13,605 nt of DNA from an uncultured Ruminococcus sp. (GTDB lineage Bacteria > Bacillota > Clostridia > Oscillospirales > Ruminococcaceae), in the NCBI GenBank assembly GCA_945867875.1, contig CAMBJF010000043.1:1-13605 (forward strand), given 5' to 3'. The notes under the pieces are model-generated. The model was not told the DNA's origin. It saw nothing but the letters and a program-made list of their open reading frames with translations, and did not search any database. The position numbers and the translations under genes are program-made. Shown here piece by piece: positions 6,372 through 13,526 of this stretch. Position 1 is the first letter of the stretch, and every line of letters starts with the position of its first letter.

Positions 6372-7232
6372 TTATCTCAGATATCCTCCTGCCACTCTTA
6401 TGCCGCCTGTGGCATCGGTGGCTGTGAATATATCGGTAAAGCCGTTATCAGAGAGTATTTTTTTCACGTCCTCCGCCTGCTCTGTGCCTATCTCGAATAT
6501 CATCAGTCCATCCTTTTTAAGAAGCTCCTTCCAGAGGCAGGCTATGACACGATAGAATTTCAAGCCGTCATTGCCGCCGTACAGCGCAGTTTCAGGCTCA
6601 AATGTGACCTCTTTCTGCAGCTCGTCCATTTCCCTGTCCGTAAGATAAGGTGGATTTGAAACTATACAGCCGATGTCCATATATTCGCCGTCAGGGGCCT
6701 TGAAATTTTCAAGGAGCGCTCCGTTCATTATGTCCCCTTTTAGCATCTTCACCGCCGCATCATTTTCACGGACATTCTGCACGAGATACGGGAACGCTTC
6801 GGAAGAAAGCTCCACCGCATACACCCTGCTTTCGGTCAGCTCCTTTGCAAGAGTCACGGCAATACAGCCGCTGCCGCTGCAAAGGTCAAGTATGCCGCCG
6901 CCGTATTTCCTGCCAAGCCTTGAAATAGTTTCCTCAACAAGTGCTTCCGTGTCGGGACGGGGAATGAGCACTCCCTCCCCCACCTTGAAGCTCCTGCCGT
7001 AAAATTCCCATTTGCCTAAGATGTACTGCAATGGATATCCTGCCGCTCTCCGCCTTGCGCCCTTTACGGCGGCATTCACTGCGGCTTCGGAAAGCTCCCT
7101 TTCGGGGTGAATGGCAAGCTGCTCACGGGTAACGCCGCAGAGGTCCTCCATCAGGCACATTTTATCAAAATCCTTGTCGGGCACGTCTGACAGAATGCTG
7201 TCAAGACGGGTATTTAGCTCGTTTATCGTCAT
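6372..7232 (-). CDS. prmC: Peptide chain release factor N5-glutamine methyltransferase
   Basis: 286 aa, the usual PrmC length. It methylates the glutamine of the GGQ motif in release factors RF1 and RF2 using SAM. An N-terminal helical substrate-binding domain is followed by the PrmC signature YPLQYILGKWEFYGRSF and LIPRPDTEALVE (residues 66-101). The SAM loop is ILDLCSGSGCIA (114-125) and the catalytic VSNPPYL motif is at 191-197. The ATG lies only 4 bases after the stop of the DUF1385 gene with just a weak ribosome site, so it probably relies on translational coupling. The DUF1385-prmC order is common in Firmicutes, where prfA often follows; here prfA is absent, and the terminator at 6333-6370 lies directly downstream. 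Confidence 0.96.
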   Translation of the reverse strand: MTINELNTRLDSILSDVPDKDFDKMCLMEDLCGVTREQLAIHPERELSEAAVNAAVKGARRRAAGYPLQYILGKWEFYGRSFKVGEGVLIPRPDTEALVEETISRLGRKYGGGILDLCSGSGCIAVTLAKELTESRVYAVELSSEAFPYLVQNVRENDAAVKMLKGDIMNGALLENFKAPDGEYMDIGCIVSNPPYLTDREMDELQKEVTFEPETALYGGNDGLKFYRVIACLWKELLKKDGLMIFEIGTEQAEDVKKILSDNGFTDIFTATDATGGIRVAGGYLR

Positions 7233-7236
7233 ATCA

Positions 7237-8238
7237 TCACCAGCGGTCGTCGTTTTTATCCTCGGGGATACAGGGCTTCAGCGCCGCAATAGCCACCTCT
7301 ATCTGCGGGTCGTCAGGCTCGCAGGTGGTAATATGCTGGAGCCATATTCCGGGGGCGGAGATTATTTTTGTGAAAAGATTGTCGCATCTGCCCGCAAGCT
7401 TTATAAGCTCATAGCCGATAGACGCTTCAACGGGGAGCATCAGCAGCTGTAAGCCAAAGCGTGCAAGAATGCTGTCCCAAGGCAGGAACATTCCTATTGC
7501 GATACTGAGGAGCACCACAAGGAATATGAAGCTTGTGCCGCAGCGGGGGTGGAAACGGGTCTGTTTTCTCACATTCTCCACTGTCAGTTCAAGTCCCGCC
7601 TCGTAGCAGGCAATAGTTTTGTGCTCCGCTCCGTGGTACTTGAATGTGGTGTGTATCTCTTTCATATTGGAGATGAGCCACATATATCCCACAAGCAGGG
7701 CGATTTTGATAATGCCCTCGGAGACTGTTTTTGACCAGTCGGGTGCGCCGAGCTTGCCCAGAAGTCCCGAAAGAAGTGCGGGGAAGAATTTGAATGCGCA
7801 TATGCTTATGACCATAACCACCACGCACACCACTATCATAATGGTGTTCATAACGGACTTGCCGTTTTCACCCTCAAGCTTTGCTTCAAGCCACTTGTAG
7901 GGGCGTGTTTTGCTGAGCCATTCCTCAAATGGAGACAGCTCCTCGTCATCATCATCGTCCTCGTCATTCATCTGCTTTTCGGCGGACTTCATTGTGCATT
8001 TCATACCGTCAACAAGGGAAATGACGAAGTTGAAACAGCCTCTTATAAACGGGGTTTTCAGATACCACGGCGCAGTTTTTCCGTTGCGTATCTTCCACGT
8101 TTCCACATCTATAGTACCGTCGGGGAGACGGCACGCCATTGCGGAAAGGTCGATGCCACGCATCATAACGCCCTCGATAAGAGCCTGTCCGCCTATTTTT
8201 GACTTGAATTTGCACTCAGACTGCTGATTATTGCTCAA
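7237..8238 (-). CDS. DUF1385 family integral membrane protein (YqhQ-like)
   Basis: 333 aa. Family hallmarks are IGGQALIEGVMMRG (residues 15-28), FKYHGAEHKTIACYEAG (199-215) and RKQTRFHPRCGTSFIFLV (224-241). The His/Glu/Cys pattern suggests metal binding, but no biochemical function is firmly established for the family. About four membrane segments are visible (roughly 130-150, 173-191, 236-253 and 262-280). An unusually acidic run (residues 91-100, mostly Asp and Glu) precedes the first. The start is TTG: an in-frame TGA lies two codons upstream, GAGGTG is 6 bases before the TTG, and no nearby in-frame ATG exists. It follows the lipoprotein gene by 13 bases and precedes prmC by 4, so it is in the middle of the leftward operon. 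Confidence 0.94.
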   Translation of the reverse strand: MSNNQQSECKFKSKIGGQALIEGVMMRGIDLSAMACRLPDGTIDVETWKIRNGKTAPWYLKTPFIRGCFNFVISLVDGMKCTMKSAEKQMNDEDDDDDEELSPFEEWLSKTRPYKWLEAKLEGENGKSVMNTIMIVVCVVVMVISICAFKFFPALLSGLLGKLGAPDWSKTVSEGIIKIALLVGYMWLISNMKEIHTTFKYHGAEHKTIACYEAGLELTVENVRKQTRFHPRCGTSFIFLVVLLSIAIGMFLPWDSILARFGLQLLMLPVEASIGYELIKLAGRCDNLFTKIISAPGIWLQHITTCEPDDPQIEVAIAALKPCIPEDKNDDRW

Positions 8239-8251
8239 AACTCACACCTCA

Positions 8252-9550
8252 TTAATATAGATAAAAATTATTTGTGACTTCGGCTGTGGTCAGAAGAAGG
8301 TTGTCCTCGGTATCGCCGAAGCGAACCATATACACCGCACTGTCCGTTGAAGCGGCAGCGAAATATCCATCAAGAAGCCGTTTTTCCGAGTCCTCACGGC
8401 TGCACACCATTATGCGCATAAGCTCGAGACGGCTCTGTTCAAGGCTGCCGTTATATTTGTAGAACACCTTTTCCCCCGTTATGCTGTCATTTTTCACGGT
8501 GACAAGCCCCTGCCACCTTACGGGTATCATAAATGCATAGCCAAGGTGGGGCTCGGTAAATGACGTATATTTTTTCACAACGGAGTAGTTCTCAAAAACG
8601 TTCCAGTCCGTGATATACTGAGCGTCCTGACCGTCCCTGTAGCCGGGAAATGCCTCTCTTTCGGGGATCTCAACGATGCCGTCCCCGTCAATGTCACGGC
8701 AGTACAGCCCCTGAGAGCGCACTGTCCTTGAAGAAAGCTCGGAGCCGTCTATCATAGCGGGATTTCTCAGTTCCCCGTTTATGCAGTAGATTATCTCGGT
8801 TGAAAGGTTGCCGTTGCCCTGCAAACCGTCTGCAAACACCGCAGGGGTACCGTTGCCGATATATCCGCCGATGACTGAGGGCAGGTCAACTGTCGTGGGA
8901 CTGAGAGGGGTGCTGCTGACGCACTCAGCGCCGCTTCCCCTGTCGGTGACGAGGGATATGGAAGCGGTGTGGTTTTCGTTATTGCAGTTCACAACGGCGA
9001 TATCCATACCGCCGTCCCTGTCAAGGTCAAGGGTCAGGGTCTTGTAATACGTCTCGGTGTATTCGGTGTTCAGAACGCCGTCACCAAGGCTGTAAAGCTT
9101 CAGCGTTTTTTCGGTGGGGGTCATATAGCCGTAGCCTATAGCCATTCGGGCAACTCCCGTGCCGCCAAGGTCTGTAAAAAATACCTGCTCCACAGTTGTC
9201 CCCGCACCTGCGTGGTCATAAACGGAACGCCAGCTGCCGTCTCCCTTGTCAAGGATATTCACCCGCACATTGCTGTCCTTGCCGGTGCGGCTGCTGTAAA
9301 ATACCACAGCTTCGTTATCGCCGTCAGAGTCAAGGTCATAAAATACAAATGCGGAGCGATATGTGCCCGAGCGGGGATAAACAAGGGAAATGTCCTTTCC
9401 CGATGATGCGGTAAGGGCGGAATAGATATCCTGCTGCTCCTCGGACATAATAGGGGGCGAAAGGAGATTGTCTATTGACGAATCGGGAATGCACCCCGTA
9501 AAAATGACGCAAAGCGCTGCTGCCAGCGCTGCCGTTTTTCTAAGCTTCAT
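8252..9550 (-). CDS. Lipoprotein with FG-GAP/VCBS-like calcium-site motifs, unknown function
   Basis: 432 aa. The start has a short basic n-region and a hydrophobic stretch ending in VIFTGC, a lipobox with Cys20 as the predicted lipidated residue, so the protein should be anchored on the outer face of the membrane. Three DxDxDG-type loops occur at residues 72-80 (DLDSDGDNE), 175-183 (DLDRDGGMD) and 286-294 (DIDGDGIVE). They resemble the repeats of integrin-like beta-propellers and of bacterial VCBS proteins, and they probably bind calcium. The C-terminal third has no motif I recognise. The ATG has AAGGAA 8 bases upstream. That site lies directly behind a terminator-like hairpin, so expression may depend on read-through from the membrane-protein gene. 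It lies 13 bases before the DUF1385 gene. Confidence 0.85.
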   Translation of the reverse strand: MKLRKTAALAAALCVIFTGCIPDSSIDNLLSPPIMSEEQQDIYSALTASSGKDISLVYPRSGTYRSAFVFYDLDSDGDNEAVVFYSSRTGKDSNVRVNILDKGDGSWRSVYDHAGAGTTVEQVFFTDLGGTGVARMAIGYGYMTPTEKTLKLYSLGDGVLNTEYTETYYKTLTLDLDRDGGMDIAVVNCNNENHTASISLVTDRGSGAECVSSTPLSPTTVDLPSVIGGYIGNGTPAVFADGLQGNGNLSTEIIYCINGELRNPAMIDGSELSSRTVRSQGLYCRDIDGDGIVEIPEREAFPGYRDGQDAQYITDWNVFENYSVVKKYTSFTEPHLGYAFMIPVRWQGLVTVKNDSITGEKVFYKYNGSLEQSRLELMRIMVCSREDSEKRLLDGYFAAASTDSAVYMVRFGDTEDNLLLTTAEVTNNFYLY

Positions 9551-9564
9551 AATCAGATTTCCTT

Positions 9565-9600
9565 AAAAAAGGGCGCACAAGGGATATCCCCTTGCCGCCC
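9565..9600 (-). terminator. Terminator or attenuator between membrane protein and lipoprotein genes
   Basis: On the minus strand GGGCG-CAAGGG pairs with CCCTTG-CGCCC across a small internal loop (9571-9600), and six T residues follow at once. The lipoprotein ribosome site AAGGAA begins within this tail. This would reduce but probably not abolish transcription of the three downstream genes. Confidence 0.65.
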
Positions 9601-9613
9601 CGTTCATATTTTT

Positions 9614-10699
9614 TTATTCAGTAGGCTTAATGTCGATATTCTCGATCTCCAGATACTGCTTGTTCATCGGTGCTCTGCTCCAGCGGCGCTTGCCAACGTT
9701 CAGCTTGGGCATTACACGGTAAACATAAGTGCTCCAGAATACTGCCACCATTGTAATAGTCATAAACACGATGCCGATGTCCGAGATGTTCGGAATGTTC
9801 ATTAAAAGTCTCTCCTCATAGCCTGTAGGGATAAGGAGAAGAATGTATCTCGGGAGAACAGAAACTGCTGCGAGGATAGATGAAACATATCCGAAGAAGC
9901 ACATCCAAAAACGTGTGAATTTCTTTTCCATTCCGTTGAAGAACCTTGCGGTGTTCATAAAGAAGAGCACTGCGGTCATGTAGGAGAAAAGCTCGTAAAG
10001 AAGCTCGGAACGCTCGCTTACCGCAACATTGTTGCCTACAATACTGAGCATATCAACTATCTTCCAGATGGAATAGAACACAAAAGCTGCGCAGTTTCCC
10101 GAGGAAATCCCCTCGCCTTTGAAGATGTTCACAGCCATTGCGATGAAGTTCAGCATAGCAAAGATCATAATAACGTGGAGGGCGAATGTGCCCCAAGTGT
10201 AGCCTGTGAGCATATTGTACCTGTCGGCTTCATCCCGTGAAAGCTCCTCGACTATGACCTTGTTGGCATTAACGATGTCGATGAAGTCAAAAACTATCTG
10301 CGCCACAACGAGCAGTGCCATAAGAAGTGCGCTGTAGCCTGCCGCTGCGGGTATCTTCTTTTTGAGCCTGTCGTATCTCAGGCGCATAGGATTAATGAGG
10401 ATACAGGAGCCGATGACCTTATCCTTTGAGCTTCCTGCAAGGAGGATAACCGTTATAAGGATAATTCCGATGGCAATTATGAAAAACGGGTAGTTTTTCA
10501 AGGGCGATGGGTCGATATATCTGCCCGTATCAAAGTTCATATTATTAAACAGCTGTATCGTCCTTGCTGCCACGGCGAGAAGGAGCACTGCAACATAAAC
10601 GCCCATTGAAGCCTTTTTTGTGAGGAAACCGCTTTTATTTGCCTTAGCTGTGTTTTTCAGGCGCATCTGTTCTGCGCTAAGCTGCCTCGTTCTGCCCAT
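9614..10699 (-). CDS. Polytopic membrane protein of unknown function
   Basis: 361 aa with about eight hydrophobic segments (near residues 32-50, 70-90, 118-142, 170-193, 202-222, 235-252, 266-290 and 305-328). The N-terminus (1-30) and C-terminus (330-361) are basic and polar. No catalytic or transport motif that I recognise is present. The ATG at 10699 has AAAGGA about 13 bases upstream, a rather long spacing. It is the first gene after the promoter at 10854-10882 and has a long leader. The lipoprotein, DUF1385 and prmC genes follow on the same strand, so it may be co-expressed with them, though the hairpin at 9565-9600 separates it from them. Confidence 0.85.
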   Translation of the reverse strand: MGRTRQLSAEQMRLKNTAKANKSGFLTKKASMGVYVAVLLLAVAARTIQLFNNMNFDTGRYIDPSPLKNYPFFIIAIGIILITVILLAGSSKDKVIGSCILINPMRLRYDRLKKKIPAAAGYSALLMALLVVAQIVFDFIDIVNANKVIVEELSRDEADRYNMLTGYTWGTFALHVIMIFAMLNFIAMAVNIFKGEGISSGNCAAFVFYSIWKIVDMLSIVGNNVAVSERSELLYELFSYMTAVLFFMNTARFFNGMEKKFTRFWMCFFGYVSSILAAVSVLPRYILLLIPTGYEERLLMNIPNISDIGIVFMTITMVAVFWSTYVYRVMPKLNVGKRRWSRAPMNKQYLEIENIDIKPTE

Positions 10700-10853
10700 A
10701 ATCCGTTCAATCCTTTCGCAGATAACCCGTCGGGGAAATTATGTTGGAGAATGTGTCTGCGGCAATATTTCGGAAATGAATTTATCCCTGCCCCGCCGCA
10801 TACATATATATCATCAGACGAAACTGACAACAAATGCATAATAGAATAATTAC

Positions 10854-10882
10854 ATTGTACTATAAAATTTTCACATTGTCAA
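10854..10882 (-). promoter_or_regulatory. Sigma-A promoter for the leftward four-gene operon
   Basis: On the minus strand TTGACA (10877-10882) and TACAAT (10854-10859) are 17 bases apart. Transcription would start near 10847 and give a leader of about 147 nt. That leader contains a 6-bp stem TGCGGC/GCCGCA (10758-10763 with 10795-10800) around a 31-base loop. I could not match it to a known riboswitch. Confidence 0.8.
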
Positions 10883-10967
10883 GTGTTATTTTTTATGAAT
10901 TTCATAATTTGTAATTATTTTATATGCATAATTTTCAAGAGTAAAAAAACTGAAAGGACGGTTCATT

Positions 10968-11903
10968 ATGAAAGCTTTTGTTAAGTCGGTAATACTGTGT
11001 GCGGCGGTAATTTTTGCAGTTCCTGCGGCGGCGGGAGGGCTGAAAGCGGACAAGTCGGAGGATATCCCCGTTTCGGTCACGGCAATGCCCCAAAGCCACA
11101 CGATAAAGCTCCTTTGCTCCGCAACGGGCGGGATAACCGAAACGGACATTGAGGATTATGCGGTGTATGCTGTGCTGGAGGAAGTGCCGTTTATCCCCGA
11201 CACCGAGGCACTCAAAGCACAGGTCTGCGCCGCAAGAACATATGCCGCAAGGCGCATTCTTGCAGGAGAATTGGAAAACGGCGCACACATTTCCGACGAC
11301 AGCTCCAAATATCAGACTGCCCTCACCGAATCCGCCGCTATGGCAGTTTACGGGGACGGCTATGATGATGCCGTATCGGCTGTAAAAGCAGCGGCAAAGG
11401 CTACCGAGGGGGAGATAATAATGTACGGCGGCGCACCTGCGGCAGCGGTCTTCCACGTTTCCTCCGCAGGGGTCACGGAATCGGCGGAAAGCGTCTGGGG
11501 AACGGATTATCCGTACCTTGCAAGTGTCTCCTCCGACTGCACCGAGGCACGGCACGAATTTACGGAAGCGGAGCTATATGCAAGGATATCCTCGGAATAT
11601 CCCAATGCGAGCAAATTTGACGGTGTAAACATTTTATCCGCAACAGCTGCGGGAACGGTGACATCTGCGGAGGTCTGCGGTATAGCTCTTGACGGGGACA
11701 GACTTGCGGAAATATTGTCCCTTGAAAGTGCCGCTTTTGAGGTGTCTGATGGTGACGGCAGGGCCATATTTACGGTAAAGGGCAGCGGGCATCTTGTGGG
11801 AATGAGCATTTGCGGTGCTGACGAGCTTTCACGGGAGGGTATGAGCTACAAGGATATCCTCGCCCACTATTATCCCGGGACTGAAATTGAAAAAATGCAG
11901 TAA
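10968..11903 (+). CDS. Secreted SpoIID/LytB-like protein
   Basis: 311 aa. Residues 1-23 form a signal peptide (MKAFVK followed by a hydrophobic core and an AAAGG region). The SpoIID core is clear: EDYAVYAVLEEVPF with Glu72 at the catalytic position, TEALKAQVCAARTYAARR (79-96), then AAVFHVSSAGVTESAESVWGTDYPYLASV (160-187), and the end KGSGHLVGMSICGADELSREGMSYKDILAHYYPGTEIEKM. In typical members the last motif reads GHGVGMSQxGA; here GHG has become GHL and the Gln is Ile. SpoIID removes glycan strands lacking peptide stems during engulfment, and LytB-like relatives act in growing cells. The ATG has GAAAGGA 9 bases upstream. The gene stands alone and is divergent from the four-gene operon. I saw no convincing promoter in the AT-rich spacer before it. 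Confidence 0.88.
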   Translation: MKAFVKSVILCAAVIFAVPAAAGGLKADKSEDIPVSVTAMPQSHTIKLLCSATGGITETDIEDYAVYAVLEEVPFIPDTEALKAQVCAARTYAARRILAGELENGAHISDDSSKYQTALTESAAMAVYGDGYDDAVSAVKAAAKATEGEIIMYGGAPAAAVFHVSSAGVTESAESVWGTDYPYLASVSSDCTEARHEFTEAELYARISSEYPNASKFDGVNILSATAAGTVTSAEVCGIALDGDRLAEILSLESAAFEVSDGDGRAIFTVKGSGHLVGMSICGADELSREGMSYKDILAHYYPGTEIEKMQ

Positions 11904-11906
11904 AAA

Positions 11907-11933
11907 AGCGGTCGGTGTTATGCGCCGACCGCT
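11907..11933. terminator. Bidirectional terminator, strongest leftward
   Basis: An 11-bp stem AGCGGTCGGTG/CGCCGACCGCT (11907-11917 with 11923-11933, one G-T pair) has a 5-base loop. On the minus strand six T residues follow, ending the FliD-like gene. On the plus strand GAAATTTTA follows, which may end the SpoIID-like gene. Confidence 0.82.
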
Positions 11934-11946
11934 GAAATTTTATGTA

Positions 11947-12675
11947 TCAGGTGTGATAATCAAAGAATGTGCCGAGGAAGCTGCTTGCAAAGGTGTTGTA
12001 GCCGCTGTAAAGTCCCGAAGAATTTGAGCTGTCGTACATCATACCCTTGAACGCAGTTGTCTGAGCCTTGTTCACTGCCGCCTTGGAAATAGCGTCAGCC
12101 TTGTCCGCAACACGGGCAACAGGAGAATAGGAGCTGCCGAACATTGAGGCAACAGCCCTGTCATCTGCGGCTCTGAGAGCCTTTTCATCAACAGTGAGCT
12201 TGTTGTCGCTGCCGACCTTTATGCCCATTCTGGAAAGTGCTCCCGAATAGGTCTTGACGGTGTTGGTCATAGACAGACCCGATTTAAGGGCATCAACGCT
12301 GTCAGACTTGCCCATAGCGTCAACGGCAGCATTGTAGCTGTCCGCAAAGGCAGTCACATTTTTAACGAGAGTGTCTTTGTCGGAAATATCCTTAAGGCTC
12401 ATAGAACTGAGCTCTGCCGACTTCTTTTTAAGGTCCTTTGCCGCTTCGGAAAGCTTCATTTCAGAAGAGACCGTACCGATCTCGCTGCTGTCCGAGGAGG
12501 ACTTTGCCTTTTCAAACTGTGATTTTATATTCTTTTTATATTCGGGGGATCTGACCTCATCGACCTTTTTCATAAGCTCCTGAAGGTTTGCAGAGGTGTT
12601 CCTGCCGGTACCCGAATACATTCCTGAGAAAAGATTTGAGTAAGCGGAATAATTACCTATACCGTATAAGCTCAT
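11947..12675 (-). CDS. Stand-alone protein resembling the FliD C-terminal region
   Basis: 242 aa. Residues about 95-182 resemble the end of flagellar cap protein FliD (hook-associated protein 2): VKNVTAFADSYNAAVDAM (FVxxYN pattern, 104-121), then TYSGALSRMGIKVGSDNKL (142-160), TVDEKALRAA, and a terminal SMFG. Residues 30-95 are charged, Ser/Lys-rich and helical, probably coiled coil. No signal peptide or membrane segment is seen. Both ends carry Tyr-Ser-Gly motifs (SGMYSGTG near 17-24 and SGLYSGYN near 220-227). Full FliD is usually twice this length or more, and no flagellar genes are nearby. The role may therefore be different or structural; the FliD link rests on motif likeness only. The ATG has AAAGGGG 7 bases upstream. 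Confidence 0.8.
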   Translation of the reverse strand: MSLYGIGNYSAYSNLFSGMYSGTGRNTSANLQELMKKVDEVRSPEYKKNIKSQFEKAKSSSDSSEIGTVSSEMKLSEAAKDLKKKSAELSSMSLKDISDKDTLVKNVTAFADSYNAAVDAMGKSDSVDALKSGLSMTNTVKTYSGALSRMGIKVGSDNKLTVDEKALRAADDRAVASMFGSSYSPVARVADKADAISKAAVNKAQTTAFKGMMYDSSNSSGLYSGYNTFASSFLGTFFDYHT

Positions 12676-12695
12676 AATGTCAGCCCCTTTCGCTG

Positions 12696-12729
12696 TTTTC
12701 TTATACCTTTAATTTTCTTATACCTTTAA
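12696..12729 (-). repeat. Perfect 17-bp tandem duplication in the promoter/leader of the FliD-like gene
   Basis: The 17-base unit ttttcttatacctttaa (plus-strand reading) occurs twice with no gap, at 12696-12712 and 12713-12729. On the coding strand each copy contains GGTATAAG. The second copy touches the -10 candidate, so the repeat covers the likely transcription start. Confidence 0.9.
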
Positions 12730-12736
12730 TATAGCA
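12728..12736 (-). promoter_or_regulatory. Candidate extended -10 promoter of the FliD-like gene
   Basis: On the minus strand TGC-TATATT is an extended -10 element about 53 bases before the ATG. No good -35 box stands at 17 bases. It lies between the rpmB terminator and the FliD-like gene. Confidence 0.4.
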
Positions 12737-12771
12737 CATTTTTCCAAGGCGTTTGTTAATTTTTTGTAAAT

Positions 12772-12793
12772 AAAAAAGACGCCGAAGCGTCTT
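12772..12793 (-). terminator. Rho-independent terminator of rpmB
   Basis: On the minus strand AAGACGC-TTCG-GCGTCTT is followed by a T run; the UUCG tetraloop closed by C-G is especially stable. It lies 55 bases past the rpmB stop. Confidence 0.92.
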
Positions 12794-12847
12794 CCTTATT
12801 GTACGTACAATTCGGTTATAAAATGTCCGCCGATTTCCCGTCGAAAA

Positions 12848-13036
12848 TCAGACAGCACGTGTTACCTTACCGGAACGGAGGCATCTTGTGCACACGTAGA
12901 TGTGCTTAGGAGTACCGTCAACGATAGCTTTTACACGCTTTACATTAGGCTTCCAAGTTCTGTTGGAACGACGATGAGAGTGGGAAACCTTAATACCGAA
13001 AGTAACGCCCTTTCCGCAAATATCGCACTTTGCCAT
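12848..13036 (-). CDS. rpmB: 50S ribosomal protein L28, zinc-ribbon type
   Basis: 62 aa, normal for L28. It starts with MAKCDICGKGVTFGIKVSHSHRRSNRTW and ends with HIYVCTRCLRSGKVTRA. Cys4/Cys7 and Cys49/Cys52 form the two CxxC knuckles of the zinc-binding form. L28 belongs to the large subunit and joins late in assembly. The ATG is preceded by a strong AAGGAGGTG site 8 bases upstream. The gene is monocistronic, with its own promoter at 13107-13135 and terminator at 12772-12793. Confidence 0.97.
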   Translation of the reverse strand: MAKCDICGKGVTFGIKVSHSHRRSNRTWKPNVKRVKAIVDGTPKHIYVCTRCLRSGKVTRAV

Positions 13037-13106
13037 TTGGGCCGCACCTCCTTGAAAAGTAATAGCGTTTTAACGCCCTTGTACGGGACGTTTTCAGAAC
13101 ATTTCA

Positions 13107-13135
13107 ATTATATCACAGGATTTTGCAAATTGCAA
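13107..13135 (-). promoter_or_regulatory. Promoter of rpmB
   Basis: On the minus strand TTGCAA (13130-13135), a 17-base spacer and TATAAT (13107-13112), preceded by the extended element TGA. Transcription would start near 13100, giving a leader of about 64 nt with two competing hairpins (13065-13076 and 13073-13091). Confidence 0.8.
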
Positions 13136-13277
13136 GCATTTTTTTCGATTTTCAGCATTTTTATAATTTGCTACAATTATCGGTATATTCGTGATGACAT
13201 TTTTGTGCAGCATATATCACGAAATACACGCTCCGTCATTCCGGCTGATGCAGCAGCCTGCCGATGTGACAGAAGAT

Positions 13278-13306
13278 ATCATACCATATATAATGGAGTT
13301 TGTCAA
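13278..13306 (-). promoter_or_regulatory. Strong leftward promoter upstream of rpmB
   Basis: On the minus strand TTGACA (13301-13306) and TATGAT (13278-13283) are 17 bases apart. The transcript, starting near 13271, would either be a small RNA or extend into rpmB as a distal start. No reading frame with a ribosome site follows before rpmB. Confidence 0.6.
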
Positions 13307-13330
13307 TCATTTTATCGATGTGTTTTAAAG

Positions 13331-13360
13331 TTGACATATTTTTACATCTATTGGTAATAT
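13331..13360 (+). promoter_or_regulatory. Rightward promoter candidate
   Basis: TTGACA (13331-13336), an 18-base spacer and TAATAT (13355-13360). It is back to back with the leftward promoter at 13278-13306. Its gene would lie beyond the window. Confidence 0.4.
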
Positions 13361-13526
13361 GTGTAAGTTCTTGCATACATTTTTTGTCAGTATTATACAT
13401 AATAACACGAGCCAAATTAACTTTTTATATTCACATTTTAGTTGTCATTTGTTTGTTTTATTGAAAATGAATATATTTTTTAACGGAATTTTGTCACAGA
13501 AATTTGCAAATACTGCATTTTTGCTC

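Noticed and set aside
10700..10850. Riboswitch (for example cyclic-di-GMP type) in the long leader of the membrane protein gene
   Set aside because: Only one 6-bp stem around a large loop was found, with none of the conserved core sequences I know for common riboswitch classes.
10935..11555. Minus-strand open frame of 206 codons opposite the SpoIID-like gene
   Set aside because: The Cys/Arg-rich shadow composition and lack of a ribosome site argue against it, and the plus-strand SpoIID motifs explain the region.
12902..13357. Plus-strand open frame of 151 codons across rpmB and its promoter
   Set aside because: It is antisense to L28 and covers the rpmB promoter and leader, with no ribosome site or domain.
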